Counted from the stretch's first letter, positions 17,855-27,509 are shown. The stretch: DNA of 64,000 bases from Nibribacter roseus (GCF_042662225.1 NZ_JBHSYQ010000003.1:1426001-1490000); one strand, 5' to 3'. Numbers and translations: made by a program. Notes: generated by a model from the letters alone, not told the origin.

Positions 17855-19303
17855 ATGATTTCATTTTTTGTATCTGTAATTGCCCTGGTGGTGGGTTACA
17901 TGGTTTACTCAAAGGTGGTAGAGCGAATTTTTGGGGCAGACGTTCACCGGCCCACTCCCGCCCTTACCATGGCAGACGGCATGGATTACGTAGCCATGCC
18001 TCAATGGAAAATTTTCCTGATCCAGTTTCTGAACATAGCAGGTCTGGGGCCAATTTTCGGGGCGGTAGCCGGAGCTATGTGGGGGCCATCTGCTTTCCTC
18101 TGGATTGTGCTGGGTTCTATTTTTGCCGGAGGAGTGCATGACTACTTTTCTGGTATGCTCTCTGTTCGTAACGGAGGCGAAAGTATTACCGAAACCACTG
18201 GGCGTTATCTGGGCGGCTTCATGAAACAGTTCATGCGGGTGTTTACAATTATCCTGCTGGTAATGCTGGGAGCTGTATTTATTATAGGGCCAGCCAAGAT
18301 TTTAGATGGTATGATGCAGGGTGTTGGCAGTGTGTCTATGTGGGTCTGGATCATCTTTGCGTACTATGTGCTCTCCACCGTATTGCCCATTGATAAAGTG
18401 ATAGGTAAGCTGTATCCGGTGTTTGGGGTGGCGCTTTTATTTATGGCGTTGGGCATTTCAGTGATTATGATTTCCAGAGGGCTGGCAATACCGGAAATAA
18501 CTTGGGACAATCTTACAAACCAACACAGCAGCCCTGAAAAATTCCCGCTTTTCCCCATGTTGTTTGTGACCGTGGCCTGTGGTGCCATCTCTGGTTTCCA
18601 CTCCTCTCAGTCGCCAATGATGGCCCGGTGTATCACCAATGAACGCCAGGGCAGACCCGTATTTTTTGGTGCCATGGTGACCGAAGGGGTGGTAGCTTTA
18701 ATATGGGCTGCAATCAGTATGAGTTTCTTCGGGAGCGTGGGAGGTTTAAACGAGGCCATGACTGAACATGGTGGCAACGCAGCTTGGGCCGTAAGCGAGA
18801 TTTCTAATTCACTTTTGGGTAAAGTGGGCGGTGTTCTGGCGCTCTTAGGTGTAGTGGCTGCCCCTATTACCTCCGGCGATACTGCTTTCCGTAGTGCCCG
18901 CCTTATCGTGGCTGATTTCATGAAGTCAAACCAAGGGCCGTTAAAGAATCGTCTGCTCATCAGCATTCCATTATTTGCGGCGGGCTATGGATTAACCCTC
19001 ATTGACTTTGCCGTGGTGTGGCGCTATTTCGCCTGGACAAACCAGTCTTTGGCTACCATAGTGCTGTGGGTGATTACCGCTTTTCTGATGAAAGAAAGAA
19101 AGTCATATTGGGTTACCCTGGTGCCGGCTGTTTTTATGACGGCCGTGGCTACTTCTTACATTCTGGTGGCTCCGGAAGGCTTCCAACTATCCACTGAAAT
19201 TGCCTATACGGCGGGAGTGGGCACTGCGCTGGCGTTGCTGCTCTTTACCTTGTACAAAGCCTCTGCCAGAAAACGGGAGCCAGAAAAAGAGCTGGTAAAG
19301 TAA
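17855..19303 (+). CDS. cstA: CstA-family carbon starvation / pyruvate-type transporter
   Basis: A 482-residue inner-membrane protein, the shorter version of CstA common outside enterics. Markers are QFLNIAGLGPIFGAVAGAMW near residue 55, FAGGVHDYFSGMLSVRNGGES near 95, SGFHSSQSPMMARC near 250 and PITSGDTAFRSAR near 345. Family knowledge: CstA and BtsT carry pyruvate or peptides with protons during carbon limitation. It stands alone between an upstream terminator and a 246-bp gap, so it may have its own promoter, though I see no clear one. Its link with the sugar cluster is positional only. The symbol denotes family. Confidence 0.88.
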   Translation: MISFFVSVIALVVGYMVYSKVVERIFGADVHRPTPALTMADGMDYVAMPQWKIFLIQFLNIAGLGPIFGAVAGAMWGPSAFLWIVLGSIFAGGVHDYFSGMLSVRNGGESITETTGRYLGGFMKQFMRVFTIILLVMLGAVFIIGPAKILDGMMQGVGSVSMWVWIIFAYYVLSTVLPIDKVIGKLYPVFGVALLFMALGISVIMISRGLAIPEITWDNLTNQHSSPEKFPLFPMLFVTVACGAISGFHSSQSPMMARCITNERQGRPVFFGAMVTEGVVALIWAAISMSFFGSVGGLNEAMTEHGGNAAWAVSEISNSLLGKVGGVLALLGVVAAPITSGDTAFRSARLIVADFMKSNQGPLKNRLLISIPLFAAGYGLTLIDFAVVWRYFAWTNQSLATIVLWVITAFLMKERKSYWVTLVPAVFMTAVATSYILVAPEGFQLSTEIAYTAGVGTALALLLFTLYKASARKREPEKELVK

Positions 19304-19320
19304 AGGCAGGTTTATTCGTG

Positions 19321-19360
19321 CTGTTTTAGGCTTGTTTTTACAAAAACAGGCCTAAAACAG
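19321..19360. repeat. Dispersed palindromic repeat, copy 5 (near-perfect)
   Basis: Left arm CTGTTTTAGGCTTGTTTTT pairs with a right arm that is its reverse complement except one C/T change, which would still pair as G-U in RNA. The loop is AC. It starts 17 bp after the cstA stop. The rest of the 246-bp gap holds nothing I recognise. Confidence 0.85.
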
Positions 19361-19549
19361 CTGCTCCTTCTAATTTTTTTTCCACTAGATTCTTAGCTGG
19401 GTTTTCAAAAAGTAAAGCCTTCAAGATGAGGTTTCTTGTACCCCCCTCACTTCTAATAGCCGAGTTTTACAGAAGTGACACCGCCACATGTAATTATTCC
19501 CCGACACTTTTAATCTCTTCAGTAAAACCCTTACCGTTTACCGCTCAAA

Positions 19550-20413
19550 ATGATCTCAATTCCTCCTTATTTCAAAAATACAGTTCTGGGTATGGTAGCG
19601 CTTACCACCATAGGCTGTAAAAGTAGTATCTCTTCAGAAGTTTCTAGCCAAGGCGGGGAAACCGCTAGTCTTACTAATGAAGTGCCGCCTGCCGCCACTA
19701 TCCCCTGTTTCCCTGGCGCTTATTACAGAAAAGTAGTCAGTAGCTTTGACGATTGGACGGGCATAACTGGCATAGTGGTGTTAGGCCACCCTACCACCGA
19801 CCCCAACAGGCTAGATTCACAGCGGAACAACCTGCCACTAGATAACTTCTCTATTTATATGGGAGGCAACGCCGGCGGCCATTACGAGGTAGATGCGGGT
19901 ATGACCTGGACCTTTTCAGTGGACAAGGCCACCGGGAATACCAGTAAAGAGCGGATAGCCTGGCGTCCCTTCTGGCGTACCAAAGTCTGGAGCAATCCGC
20001 CTAATGTAGAGCAATACACATGGCATCCTGGCGATACCATCCAAATGACCGTGAAAATGGTAGCTCCTCAGAAGTTACGCATGATTATTGCCGATGCAGG
20101 TGCCCAGCCATTTAAAAAGTTTGAGGTAGATTTTGACGCCGAAGGCTTTACTGCTGAACAGCCGCGCCAGTTTAAGCGTGTTAATGCCATTGACCAAGTA
20201 AGAAATGAAGGCAAGCCGGTGCAGCCCACAGCGGCCAGAGTGACGGGTGGTGAGTGGTTGTTTACCTCTCTTTTTAAAGGTGACCAGGAACTACACATGA
20301 ACCAAGCCCGCTATACCGATATGCGCTGCCCAGATGCCGATAACATTAAGGTGACTACCACGGCCAATGCTCAGAAAGGCGGCGAGAAAATTGACATTAT
20401 GGGAAAACAGTAA
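19550..20413 (+). CDS. Unrecognised secreted lipoprotein, beta-rich
   Basis: A 287-residue protein I cannot assign. It has a lipoprotein-like start with Cys23 in TIGC, then a Ser/Glu-rich linker to ~residue 45. One globular region follows, with many aromatic and Gly/Asp residues and alternating beta pattern (FSIYMGGNAGGHYEVDAGM, RIAWRPFWRTKVW, YTWHPGDTIQMTVKM). This looks like a jelly-roll or concanavalin-type sandwich, the folds used by lectins, polysaccharide lyases and carbohydrate-binding modules. The second half has less pattern and ends with a charged tail. It is the last plus-strand gene of cluster 1 and ends at a perfect bidirectional hairpin. Surface glycan binding is a guess. Confidence 0.7.
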   Translation: MISIPPYFKNTVLGMVALTTIGCKSSISSEVSSQGGETASLTNEVPPAATIPCFPGAYYRKVVSSFDDWTGITGIVVLGHPTTDPNRLDSQRNNLPLDNFSIYMGGNAGGHYEVDAGMTWTFSVDKATGNTSKERIAWRPFWRTKVWSNPPNVEQYTWHPGDTIQMTVKMVAPQKLRMIIADAGAQPFKKFEVDFDAEGFTAEQPRQFKRVNAIDQVRNEGKPVQPTAARVTGGEWLFTSLFKGDQELHMNQARYTDMRCPDADNIKVTTTANAQKGGEKIDIMGKQ

Positions 20414-20423
20414 GGGTTACAAT

Positions 20424-20474
20424 ATTAAAGCGGAAGGGCAGGTTGAGATTCTCAACCTGCCCTTCCGCTTTAAT
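20424..20474. terminator. Perfect 25-bp-arm bidirectional terminator between convergent genes
   Basis: Arms 20424-20448 and 20450-20474 are exact reverse complements around a single T. The GC-rich core is flanked by ATTAAA / TTTAAT on both sides. It sits 10 bp after the plus-strand lipoprotein stop and 15 bp before the DUF5017 stop, so it can end both transcripts. Confidence 0.85.
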
Positions 20475-20489
20475 AGGTATCTAAATTAA

Positions 20490-21392
20490 CTATGGTAAAA
20501 CAGTTACCTCCACTTCTTTTACCACCGTCTTCTGTCCGTTAATGTGTACATTAGAAGCCACAAAAGTGGCGGTGTAGGTGCCTGGAGCACTATAGGCATA
20601 GCTGTGGGTTGGTTTGCTAAGCGTATATTCCTTTATAGGGGTTCCGCGGTCCGGGCTAACTTTATTTGGGTTCAGGGGCTTTGATATAGCCCATTCTTCT
20701 GACGCCTCTAAGGTTGAAAAAGGGTTAAAGTATACCAATGTAGAAGTGTAAACCCATTTGCTGGCAGGGTTTAAAAAATCTACACTTGTCCACCCGGCGG
20801 TAGTTAACGTTGCCACGGGTGCGGTAGATCCATTCTCAAAAGAATTTGTAACGTTAAATGCGTGAATTCTCCAGGTGCGTTGGGTAGGAGATGTGCCTGC
20901 AGGTTTTTCCCCAACATATTTGAAGGCTAAATAAATTGGTTTTCCACTCACCAACAGGTCTGTTATGTCTTTTTTACCAGAATTTACAATGGGGCCAAGT
21001 CCGGAGCCCGTGCTCCAGGTAAACCGGTCACTAATATCTACCCATGTGGCCTTAGCCACTTCTTCAGGGGTATAAGTGCCTGAGAAGTCTGTGGAGGCAA
21101 CTAAACGAAGGTTGTTTACCTGGGTACCGTACAGTACTTGGTTTATAAATTCCAGCTCTAACTTGCCACCAGTCAGTTCTGTTCTCTCGCGGTTCTTATA
21201 TTCATTGCCATTTTCGCCGGAGTAAAACGTGATAATATCCGGGTCACCCGAAAAACTGAAGCGTGCTGAATCTCCTATTTGTACTTCTGCATCAACTACA
21301 GATACATTAAAGTTGGGAGCTTCCACTTCTTGGTCTTCGCAGGAGCTAAGTATGCCTAAGAGCAGGAGCAGGTACAGGTATTTTGCTTTCAT
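20490..21392 (-). CDS. DUF5017-type lipoprotein of SusCD locus 2
   Basis: The start at 21392 is preferred over 21422 because it gives a clean lipoprotein signal with Cys18 (LSSC). The 300-residue product resembles DUF5017 proteins: a PKD/Ig-like N-terminal part with VQIGDSARFSFSGDPDIITFYSGE, a central jelly-roll-like part (AFKYVGEKPAGTSPTQRTWR), and a C-terminal PKD-like PGTYTATFVASNVHINGQKTV block. Family knowledge: such proteins accompany SusCD pairs as accessory binding lipoproteins. It follows susD by 45 bp in the direction of transcription and ends the operon at the perfect hairpin. No enzyme is attached to this locus. Confidence 0.75.
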   Translation of the reverse strand: MKAKYLYLLLLLGILSSCEDQEVEAPNFNVSVVDAEVQIGDSARFSFSGDPDIITFYSGENGNEYKNRERTELTGGKLELEFINQVLYGTQVNNLRLVASTDFSGTYTPEEVAKATWVDISDRFTWSTGSGLGPIVNSGKKDITDLLVSGKPIYLAFKYVGEKPAGTSPTQRTWRIHAFNVTNSFENGSTAPVATLTTAGWTSVDFLNPASKWVYTSTLVYFNPFSTLEASEEWAISKPLNPNKVSPDRGTPIKEYTLSKPTHSYAYSAPGTYTATFVASNVHINGQKTVVKEVEVTVLP

Positions 21393-21437
21393 TGTGGTAA
21401 TTTTTACAAATGATTCAATCATAACAACTGAAGAATA

Positions 21438-23075
21438 TTACCAGCCAGGGTTATTCTGGGTGATACTGCTGTTCAAGCTTAATTCCCGTAACGGGATGGG
21501 GAGCAGTAAATTTCGTTCTGAGGTATTGATAGCGGCTTTTAGTGCAGCTGCTTTAAGTGAAGCGTCAAACGGATCTGCGGTTACTTCCATTTGAACGTTT
21601 CTCATTCTAACTAAGTACTCGCCCCACCGTACCAGGTCAAACTTACGCAACCCTTCTGAGAAAAGCTCTTTGGAGCGCTCGTCCATAATGGCTAAGCGCA
21701 TGGCTGACACATCAAGGTCTTTAAGATCGTACTCTTCTACGTTTGTAGCCCCTGGCCTTAATTTACCAAATGCTCTACGTCTTACCAAGTTAATGGCTTC
21801 ATGCGCCAGGGGAGTTGGGCCATTAACTTCATTTTCAGCCTCAGCAATCATGAGCAAGACATCAGCAAAACGGAGAATAGGGAAATTAATGGAGGTAGTG
21901 TTCAATGCTTTAGGCTGAGCCGTTTCATACTCTCTTCTCCACTTGGCATTTTTACGGTTATAGATCTGAGTGGAGGTGTACCTTCTTTTGGCTGTACCTG
22001 CATTGCTGACATAGGTATAAGGGGCAATGTTCCAGTCGCGGCGGGTGTCAGGGGTATAAAGTATTTTAAACGGGTTGACTGAGCCATCGGCATTGATGCT
22101 GTCAATGGTGAAGGCAGGTAGGTATAAATCAAAATGGCTCTTTAGTACATTTATGATAGAATAGCTATAGCCAATTTCTTCATTAGAGGTGCCAAGCCCG
22201 TTGGTGTTTCCCAGGTTGCCTTCTTCGTCTACTCGCCCAGAGGGACCTTTATTATATTCAACTTCCCAAATCACTTCCTTCAAATCATACACGTCTCTTG
22301 CCTGGTTGATGAAGATGTTCGCATAATTTGGGTTTAGGCTATGGCCAGCGCCATTGTCACGCACTTTAAGAGCCCAATTTAATGCCTCTGCATATTTAGA
22401 TTTGTCGTTTAGGGGTTCGCCTGCCATTTTTAAATATACCCGGGCTAAGATACCCTGCACCACAGATTTTGTAACACGGCTATTAAAGCTGTAAGCGGTA
22501 ATAGGGTTAACCATTGCTTCTGCTTCCTCCATTTCTTTGGTGATGAAGGCAAATATCTCCTTGGCTGGGGTACGCGGAATATTGACATCGTTTACAGAGG
22601 AAGTAGGTTCTGTTCTGAAAGGAACATCTCCCCAATAAGTGACCAGCAGAAAATAGTAGTAAGCCCGCAAGAATTTTGCCTCACCGCGTACCACTGTTTT
22701 TTTCTCTTGGCTCATGTCTGCCTTGTCTAGGTTGGCCAGCAGCACATTGGCTCTGTTGATGCCGTCGTATAGGTTGTCCCACAGAGCGGCCACTTTTACA
22801 TCAGAGGCATCATAGTTATTGAATGACATATCTACCTGTACCCAGGAACGCATATCAAAAACCTGATCTGCCACATCTGAGTCAAACCACAGAATTCTTG
22901 AATACATTCTGCCTAAAGGATCATAGACTCCATTTAAGACAGTATTTATATCGCTCTCATTCCGGAAATAATTACCTGGTGAAATAAAGTCTGATGGTGT
23001 TGTTTCAAGAAAGTCCTGACAGGAGAATAAGCCTGCGGAAATGAAGAATAAAGTGCTATAAAGAAACTTTTTCAT
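21438..23075 (-). CDS. SusD/RagB-family lipoprotein (locus 2)
   Basis: A 545-residue surface lipoprotein with Cys19 in LFSC. SusD features are GEAKFLRAYYYFLLVTYWGD near residue 135, FPILRFADVLLMIAEAENEV near 405, and near the end DERSKELFSEGLRKFDLVRW and LLPIPLRELSLNSSITQNNPGW. The last gives the typical PxxNPGY/W-like C terminus. It lies 16 bp after susC on the same strand and should form one complex with it. Ligand unknown. Confidence 0.95.
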   Translation of the reverse strand: MKKFLYSTLFFISAGLFSCQDFLETTPSDFISPGNYFRNESDINTVLNGVYDPLGRMYSRILWFDSDVADQVFDMRSWVQVDMSFNNYDASDVKVAALWDNLYDGINRANVLLANLDKADMSQEKKTVVRGEAKFLRAYYYFLLVTYWGDVPFRTEPTSSVNDVNIPRTPAKEIFAFITKEMEEAEAMVNPITAYSFNSRVTKSVVQGILARVYLKMAGEPLNDKSKYAEALNWALKVRDNGAGHSLNPNYANIFINQARDVYDLKEVIWEVEYNKGPSGRVDEEGNLGNTNGLGTSNEEIGYSYSIINVLKSHFDLYLPAFTIDSINADGSVNPFKILYTPDTRRDWNIAPYTYVSNAGTAKRRYTSTQIYNRKNAKWRREYETAQPKALNTTSINFPILRFADVLLMIAEAENEVNGPTPLAHEAINLVRRRAFGKLRPGATNVEEYDLKDLDVSAMRLAIMDERSKELFSEGLRKFDLVRWGEYLVRMRNVQMEVTADPFDASLKAAALKAAINTSERNLLLPIPLRELSLNSSITQNNPGW

Positions 23076-23091
23076 GATTTTCTAAAATAAC

Positions 23092-26000
23092 TTAAAACGT
23101 TACGTTTACACCTAAGGTAGTAGTTCTGGCCCTTGGGTAGGCTGAGTAGTCAAAGCCTGGGGTTAGGGCTCCGGGTCTAACAGAAACCTCTGGGTCATAG
23201 CCGGTGTAATTTGTCCAGGTGTAGAGGTTCTGAGCAGCTACATACACTTTCAAGGTATTAATCTTAATTCGCTCCGTAAGGTGCCTTGGAATAGTATAGG
23301 TCAACTGGGTCGTTTTGAATCTGAGGAAAGAACCATCTTCCACAAAGCGGGAAGAGTAGCTGGTAATACCGGTTTGTCCGTTTGCCCTTGGAATATTTGA
23401 CTCAGAGTTCTCGGGGGTCCACCTGTCAGCAAAGGTGGCAAACTGGTTCATGCCATAGCGCCATCCAGATTCCAGATAAACCCTGTTTGCATTGATAATA
23501 TCGTTTCCGTAAGACCACTGGAAGAACAGGTGCAGGTCAAACCCTTTGTAGGAGAAGTTGTTGGACAAGCCCCCAAAATGCACAGGGTTAGGGTCGCCTA
23601 TAACGGTTTTGTCTGTAATGCTGATGATGCCGTCGCCGTTAATGTCTTTGTATTTAATATCGCCGGGTCTGATGTTAGCTCTCGGAGCACCATTGGTAGG
23701 TACTGTTTCTTTTAACACATAGGCGCCGGAAGGAGACATGTCAAAATCTTCATAATGGTAGACGCCATCCCAAATTAAACCATAGATCTGGGCCACAGGT
23801 TCATTCAATTTTGCCACATAAGCCGGTATGTCCTGCCAGGCGTAATCAAACGGGATCAAGGAGAAGATTCTTTCTTCATTCTGGGCTAAAGCCAGTACTC
23901 TGCTTCTATTGAAAGTAATGTTAAAATCCGTGCTCCAGGTAAACTCTTTTCCTCTTATGGGTTCAAAGCCTAGCGCTAATTCAACACCTTGGTTTCTGGT
24001 TTTACCCACGTTCTTGAGGCCGCGGCTGTATCCGGTTGAAGTAGGAAGATTAGCGTAGAGCAGAAGATCAAAGGTGGTCTTACGATAAAAGTCTACTGTC
24101 ACAGACAAGCGGTGGTTAAAAAACGCAAGGTCTACACCAAAGTCTGTAGCCTCAGTGCTTTCCCATCTAAGATCCTCATTGCCTAAGTCGCTGGCGTAGC
24201 TACCTACGTTTGGTGTGTTGTTGAAATAGTAGCCGGCATTTTGCGGTAAGGTAATTTTAGGCAAGTAGGCAAAATCACCAACCCTGTTATTACCCGTAAT
24301 ACCCCAGCTGGCTCTTAATTTAGCAGTAGAAACAAAGGGCAGACTTTTCATGAATTCTTCATCATCTAACCTCCATGAAACTGCCGTTGACGGGAAATAG
24401 CTCCACCTGTTGTTCTTGCTGAATTTAGAGGAACCGTCTGCCCTAAATGAAGCGGTTAAAAAGTACTTTGATTTGTAATTGTAATTTACACGGCCTAAAA
24501 ACGAACTCATGGTCCATTCTGAGGAACTTGAACTGATGGAGTTAGGAACTCCCTCATTCAAACCGCTTAAGCCCAAGTTATCATTTGGGAGCTGAATGGC
24601 GTATGCCCCAAAACCAGAGCTCTTGCTACCCTGTGAGGTAAAGCCTGCCACTGCATTGACTAAATGGTCTGTAGCAAAACGCTTAATATAGGTAAGGGTG
24701 TTCTCGTTTGTCCAGGTGTTCGATTTAAAAGTAGTGATGCCGCCGTTTACTCTGTTGTTGAATTGGGCGCTTAAGGTGTTGGGGCCGTTAAAGATATTGT
24801 ACTCTCTGTTGCTCCGGGTAACGCCTCCTGTCACTTTCAAGGTAAGTTCTTTTAGGACCTTGTATTCTAAGTACCCATTGCCTATCAGTGTTTCAAAATT
24901 GTTGTCCCTTATTTCATTGTTAACCGTCATGACAGGGTTAAATGTGTGGTTGTCACTTCTGTCCTGGTCTGTTTCGGCATTTTCTAAAAGGTCTAACGGA
25001 TTAAGTGTTGGGTCACCGGTAACAGGTCTGAAGGCCCAAACATTGAAGAGTAGGTTTGATTGGGCAGAACCTGCATTGGCAGAAGAGGGGGTGCCGTAGG
25101 TTTTGTAGGTGGAGAAGGTTGTGTTTACACCTGCTTTCAGTTTGCTGGATATTTCCTGGTCAAGGGTTAATCTTGTTTGGAAGCGATTAAAACCAGATCT
25201 GATCATGATGCCTTCCTGATCCATGTAAGAGGCCGAAACACTGTAAAGGGTTTTATCAGAGCCGCCACGCAACGCCAATGAATGGTTTTGGATGGGTGCT
25301 ACACGCATTACCTGGTCTTCCCAGTTAAAACCTTTCCGGTTCCTGTAATCTTCTATGGTTAAATCTTCGCCGTTTGGTCCACGGTTCTCTAAGAAAAGAC
25401 TGGTGGTTCGGGAGGGAGATAGTTCATACTGTAGTTTAACATACTCATAGGGGCTGAGTACTTCCATTCTTTTACGGCTCTCCTGTAAGCCATAATAGCC
25501 ATTGTACGTAATGACAGGGTCACCTTTGCGACCGCGCTTGGTGGTAATAAGCACTACGCCATTAGCGCCACGGGCGCCGTAGATAGCCGTGGCAGAGGCG
25601 TCTTTTAAAATATCAATTGACTCAATCTCTTCAGGGTTGATGGCATTTGCAAAAGCGTCTTCACTAGGGAAGCCATCTATCACGTATAACGGAGAGTTGT
25701 CTTGAGTAAGAGAGTTGGCCCCCCTGATAATAATGCTGATGGGAGAACCGGGTTGGCCTTCTGAAGAAGTCACTTGAACCCCTGCTACCCTTCCCGCCAG
25801 TGCCTCGTCAAAGGATTTTACGGGAGCCTTGACCAGATCTTCCATGGCAACTGACCCAATAGCACCGGTTACGTCAGCCCTTCTGGCCTCGCCATAGCCA
25901 ATGTTTACTACCTTTATTTCCTCCAGGGTCTGGGCGTCTTCAGACATCTTTACATTATAGACCGTGGCATTGGTAACTTTAACCTCGCGGGTGGTATACC

Positions 26001-26331
26001 CAATGTAGGTAAATACTAATGTGCCTGAAGCCTCTGGTAGGGTTAGGCTGAAAATTCCTTTTTCATTGGTAGAGGTAGCAATGGTTGTGCCTTTTAATGA
26101 CACCGTTACCCCTGGCAGTGGCTCTCCAGAAGCTGACGTTACTTTACCAGTGATTTCAGTAGCTACACGGGCAGCCAGTGAGCCTTTGTTATGTTCAGAA
26201 ACCCAAGAGTTAATGGCTCTGGAAGAGATATTAGTACCCTCTTTGGCAGGCGAAGCCGTGGCACTGACCATAGAACAGCCTAGTGCGAAGCAGAGAAGCG
26301 TTAGCTGTAGTTTGTGTAGTTTGTTTTTCAT
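23092..26331 (-). CDS. SusC/RagA-family TonB-linked outer-membrane transporter (locus 2)
   Basis: The start at 26331 (MKNKLHKLQL) is preferred to 26415 because it places the signal peptide at the N terminus. This leaves 1079 residues. After the signal comes an unusual polar spacer of about 35 residues (to ~60) before the carboxypeptidase-regulatory domain EITGKVTSASGEPLPGVTVS. The plug carries VVNIGYGEARR, IDGFPSED, SIDILKDASATAIYGARG and NGVVLITTKRGRKG. The barrel ends in TLGVNVTF. The operon is susC-susD-DUF5017 with no hydrolase, so the imported substrate must be cut by enzymes coded elsewhere, or may not need cutting. Confidence 0.95.
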   Translation of the reverse strand: MKNKLHKLQLTLLCFALGCSMVSATASPAKEGTNISSRAINSWVSEHNKGSLAARVATEITGKVTSASGEPLPGVTVSLKGTTIATSTNEKGIFSLTLPEASGTLVFTYIGYTTREVKVTNATVYNVKMSEDAQTLEEIKVVNIGYGEARRADVTGAIGSVAMEDLVKAPVKSFDEALAGRVAGVQVTSSEGQPGSPISIIIRGANSLTQDNSPLYVIDGFPSEDAFANAINPEEIESIDILKDASATAIYGARGANGVVLITTKRGRKGDPVITYNGYYGLQESRKRMEVLSPYEYVKLQYELSPSRTTSLFLENRGPNGEDLTIEDYRNRKGFNWEDQVMRVAPIQNHSLALRGGSDKTLYSVSASYMDQEGIMIRSGFNRFQTRLTLDQEISSKLKAGVNTTFSTYKTYGTPSSANAGSAQSNLLFNVWAFRPVTGDPTLNPLDLLENAETDQDRSDNHTFNPVMTVNNEIRDNNFETLIGNGYLEYKVLKELTLKVTGGVTRSNREYNIFNGPNTLSAQFNNRVNGGITTFKSNTWTNENTLTYIKRFATDHLVNAVAGFTSQGSKSSGFGAYAIQLPNDNLGLSGLNEGVPNSISSSSSEWTMSSFLGRVNYNYKSKYFLTASFRADGSSKFSKNNRWSYFPSTAVSWRLDDEEFMKSLPFVSTAKLRASWGITGNNRVGDFAYLPKITLPQNAGYYFNNTPNVGSYASDLGNEDLRWESTEATDFGVDLAFFNHRLSVTVDFYRKTTFDLLLYANLPTSTGYSRGLKNVGKTRNQGVELALGFEPIRGKEFTWSTDFNITFNRSRVLALAQNEERIFSLIPFDYAWQDIPAYVAKLNEPVAQIYGLIWDGVYHYEDFDMSPSGAYVLKETVPTNGAPRANIRPGDIKYKDINGDGIISITDKTVIGDPNPVHFGGLSNNFSYKGFDLHLFFQWSYGNDIINANRVYLESGWRYGMNQFATFADRWTPENSESNIPRANGQTGITSYSSRFVEDGSFLRFKTTQLTYTIPRHLTERIKINTLKVYVAAQNLYTWTNYTGYDPEVSVRPGALTPGFDYSAYPRARTTTLGVNVTF

Positions 26332-26762
26332 AAGTAAGAAAGAACGGTTTCTGGATGTGTCATAACCCATAGACAATATAGTGATGCAGTCAATGCTGAA
26401 TGAAGCAGGTGGCACGAATGACCATAGTAAAAGCTGTTTTCTTCAAACTCTATTACAGGAGTTATAAGCGAGAAACGGGAAAGTAAAGGCTGTTTCCAAA
26501 GGAAGACACTCTTCAGGCTCTTAACTGGTGCGTTATATAATTAAAACTAAAGATGCTTTAATTGATTTGTTAAATATATGTAACTTTCATTTTAAATAAA
26601 ATTAAAATGTTAAAAATCTTATTAATTAATGCTTTATAAGAAAAGCATGTATTTCTAACACTGCATCAGAAGATTGTGTAACTCCTTTTGCAGTTTTGCG
26701 AATTTCAGGTGCGCCATTCTTGAGCGGTTGCTGTAGCAAGCGCTAATATCTAACTTGCCCAC
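26332..26762. other. Divergent control region, 431 bp, AT-rich
   Basis: It separates the minus-strand susC of locus 2 from the plus-strand PP-loop gene. The stretch ~26530-26640 is very AT-rich. TTTAATTGATTTG at 26558-26570 resembles, with changes, the operator-like TTAATCGATTAA seen at 46044. I find no clean TTTG-N19-TAnnTTTG promoter on either strand and no hairpin or small gene. Confidence 0.5.
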
Positions 26763-27494
26763 ATGAAACCTCTTTCTGTCTTTAACTGGAGCGGCGGCAA
26801 AGACTCTGCGCTTGCCTTGTATAGGGTGCAACAGCAGCAGAAATGGCAGCTGCACAGTCTGTTCACCACCCTGAGCCAAGCCCACCAAAGAGTAACCATG
26901 CACGGAGTACGCGAAGAACTGATGCGTGCGCAGGCAGAAGCATTGTCTTTGCCTTGGAAGCCCGTTTTCCTGCCTGAGAATGCCAGCATGAGTGAGTACA
27001 ATGAGACGATGGCTGAGGCGTGGGCAAACTTTAAATCTGAAGGAGTAACGAATGCGCATTTCGGAGATATTTATCTGGAGGACTTGCGGAAATATAGAGA
27101 GGGGCAACTAAAGGAAGTAGGTGTGACGGCAGAGCTCCCGCTGTGGGGAGATTCGCCGGAGCGCTTGTTGCAGGAATTTTGGCAAGCAGGCTTTAAAGCA
27201 AAAGTTGTGTGCGTAAACGGGAAACATTTAGATTCCTCCTTTGTGGGAAGAGAATTGGATGATGCGTTTATTCAGGGGCTACCTGCCCCCGTTGACCCCT
27301 GCGGCGAAAACGGGGAGTATCATTCTTTTGTGTATGATGGCCCAAACTTCAAACAGCCAGTGCCCGTGCAGGTAGGGGAGGTGGTGTATAAAAGCTATGC
27401 CCCAGTTACTGAAAATACAGAAGATAATTGCTTTGCCTCGGCCCCGCCGGCCTATGATACAGGCTTCTGGTTCTGTGATTTGCTCTTAGTTTAG
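26763..27494 (+). CDS. Dph6-like PP-loop ATPase (adenine nucleotide alpha-hydrolase family)
   Basis: A 243-residue cytoplasmic protein with the ATP-pyrophosphatase loop SGGKDS at residues 10-15 in VFNWSGGKDSALALY. The HGVREELM block near 48 and the C-terminal half with VDPCGENGEYHSFVYDGPNF are standard for the ATP_bind_4 / diphthine-ammonia-ligase family. Family knowledge: eukaryotic Dph6 amidates diphthine, but bacteria lack diphthamide, so bacterial members have an unassigned role in amidation or nucleotide chemistry. No operon partner is evident, since a palindromic repeat and 82 bp separate it from the next gene. Confidence 0.8.
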   Translation: MKPLSVFNWSGGKDSALALYRVQQQQKWQLHSLFTTLSQAHQRVTMHGVREELMRAQAEALSLPWKPVFLPENASMSEYNETMAEAWANFKSEGVTNAHFGDIYLEDLRKYREGQLKEVGVTAELPLWGDSPERLLQEFWQAGFKAKVVCVNGKHLDSSFVGRELDDAFIQGLPAPVDPCGENGEYHSFVYDGPNFKQPVPVQVGEVVYKSYAPVTENTEDNCFASAPPAYDTGFWFCDLLLV

Positions 27495-27509
27495 CCTGAT
27501 TCCTTGTGT

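Noticed and set aside
26558..26570. TTTAATTGATTTG as an operator for susC of locus 2
   Set aside because: One half-site is broken and the region is so AT-rich that such a match is expected by chance.
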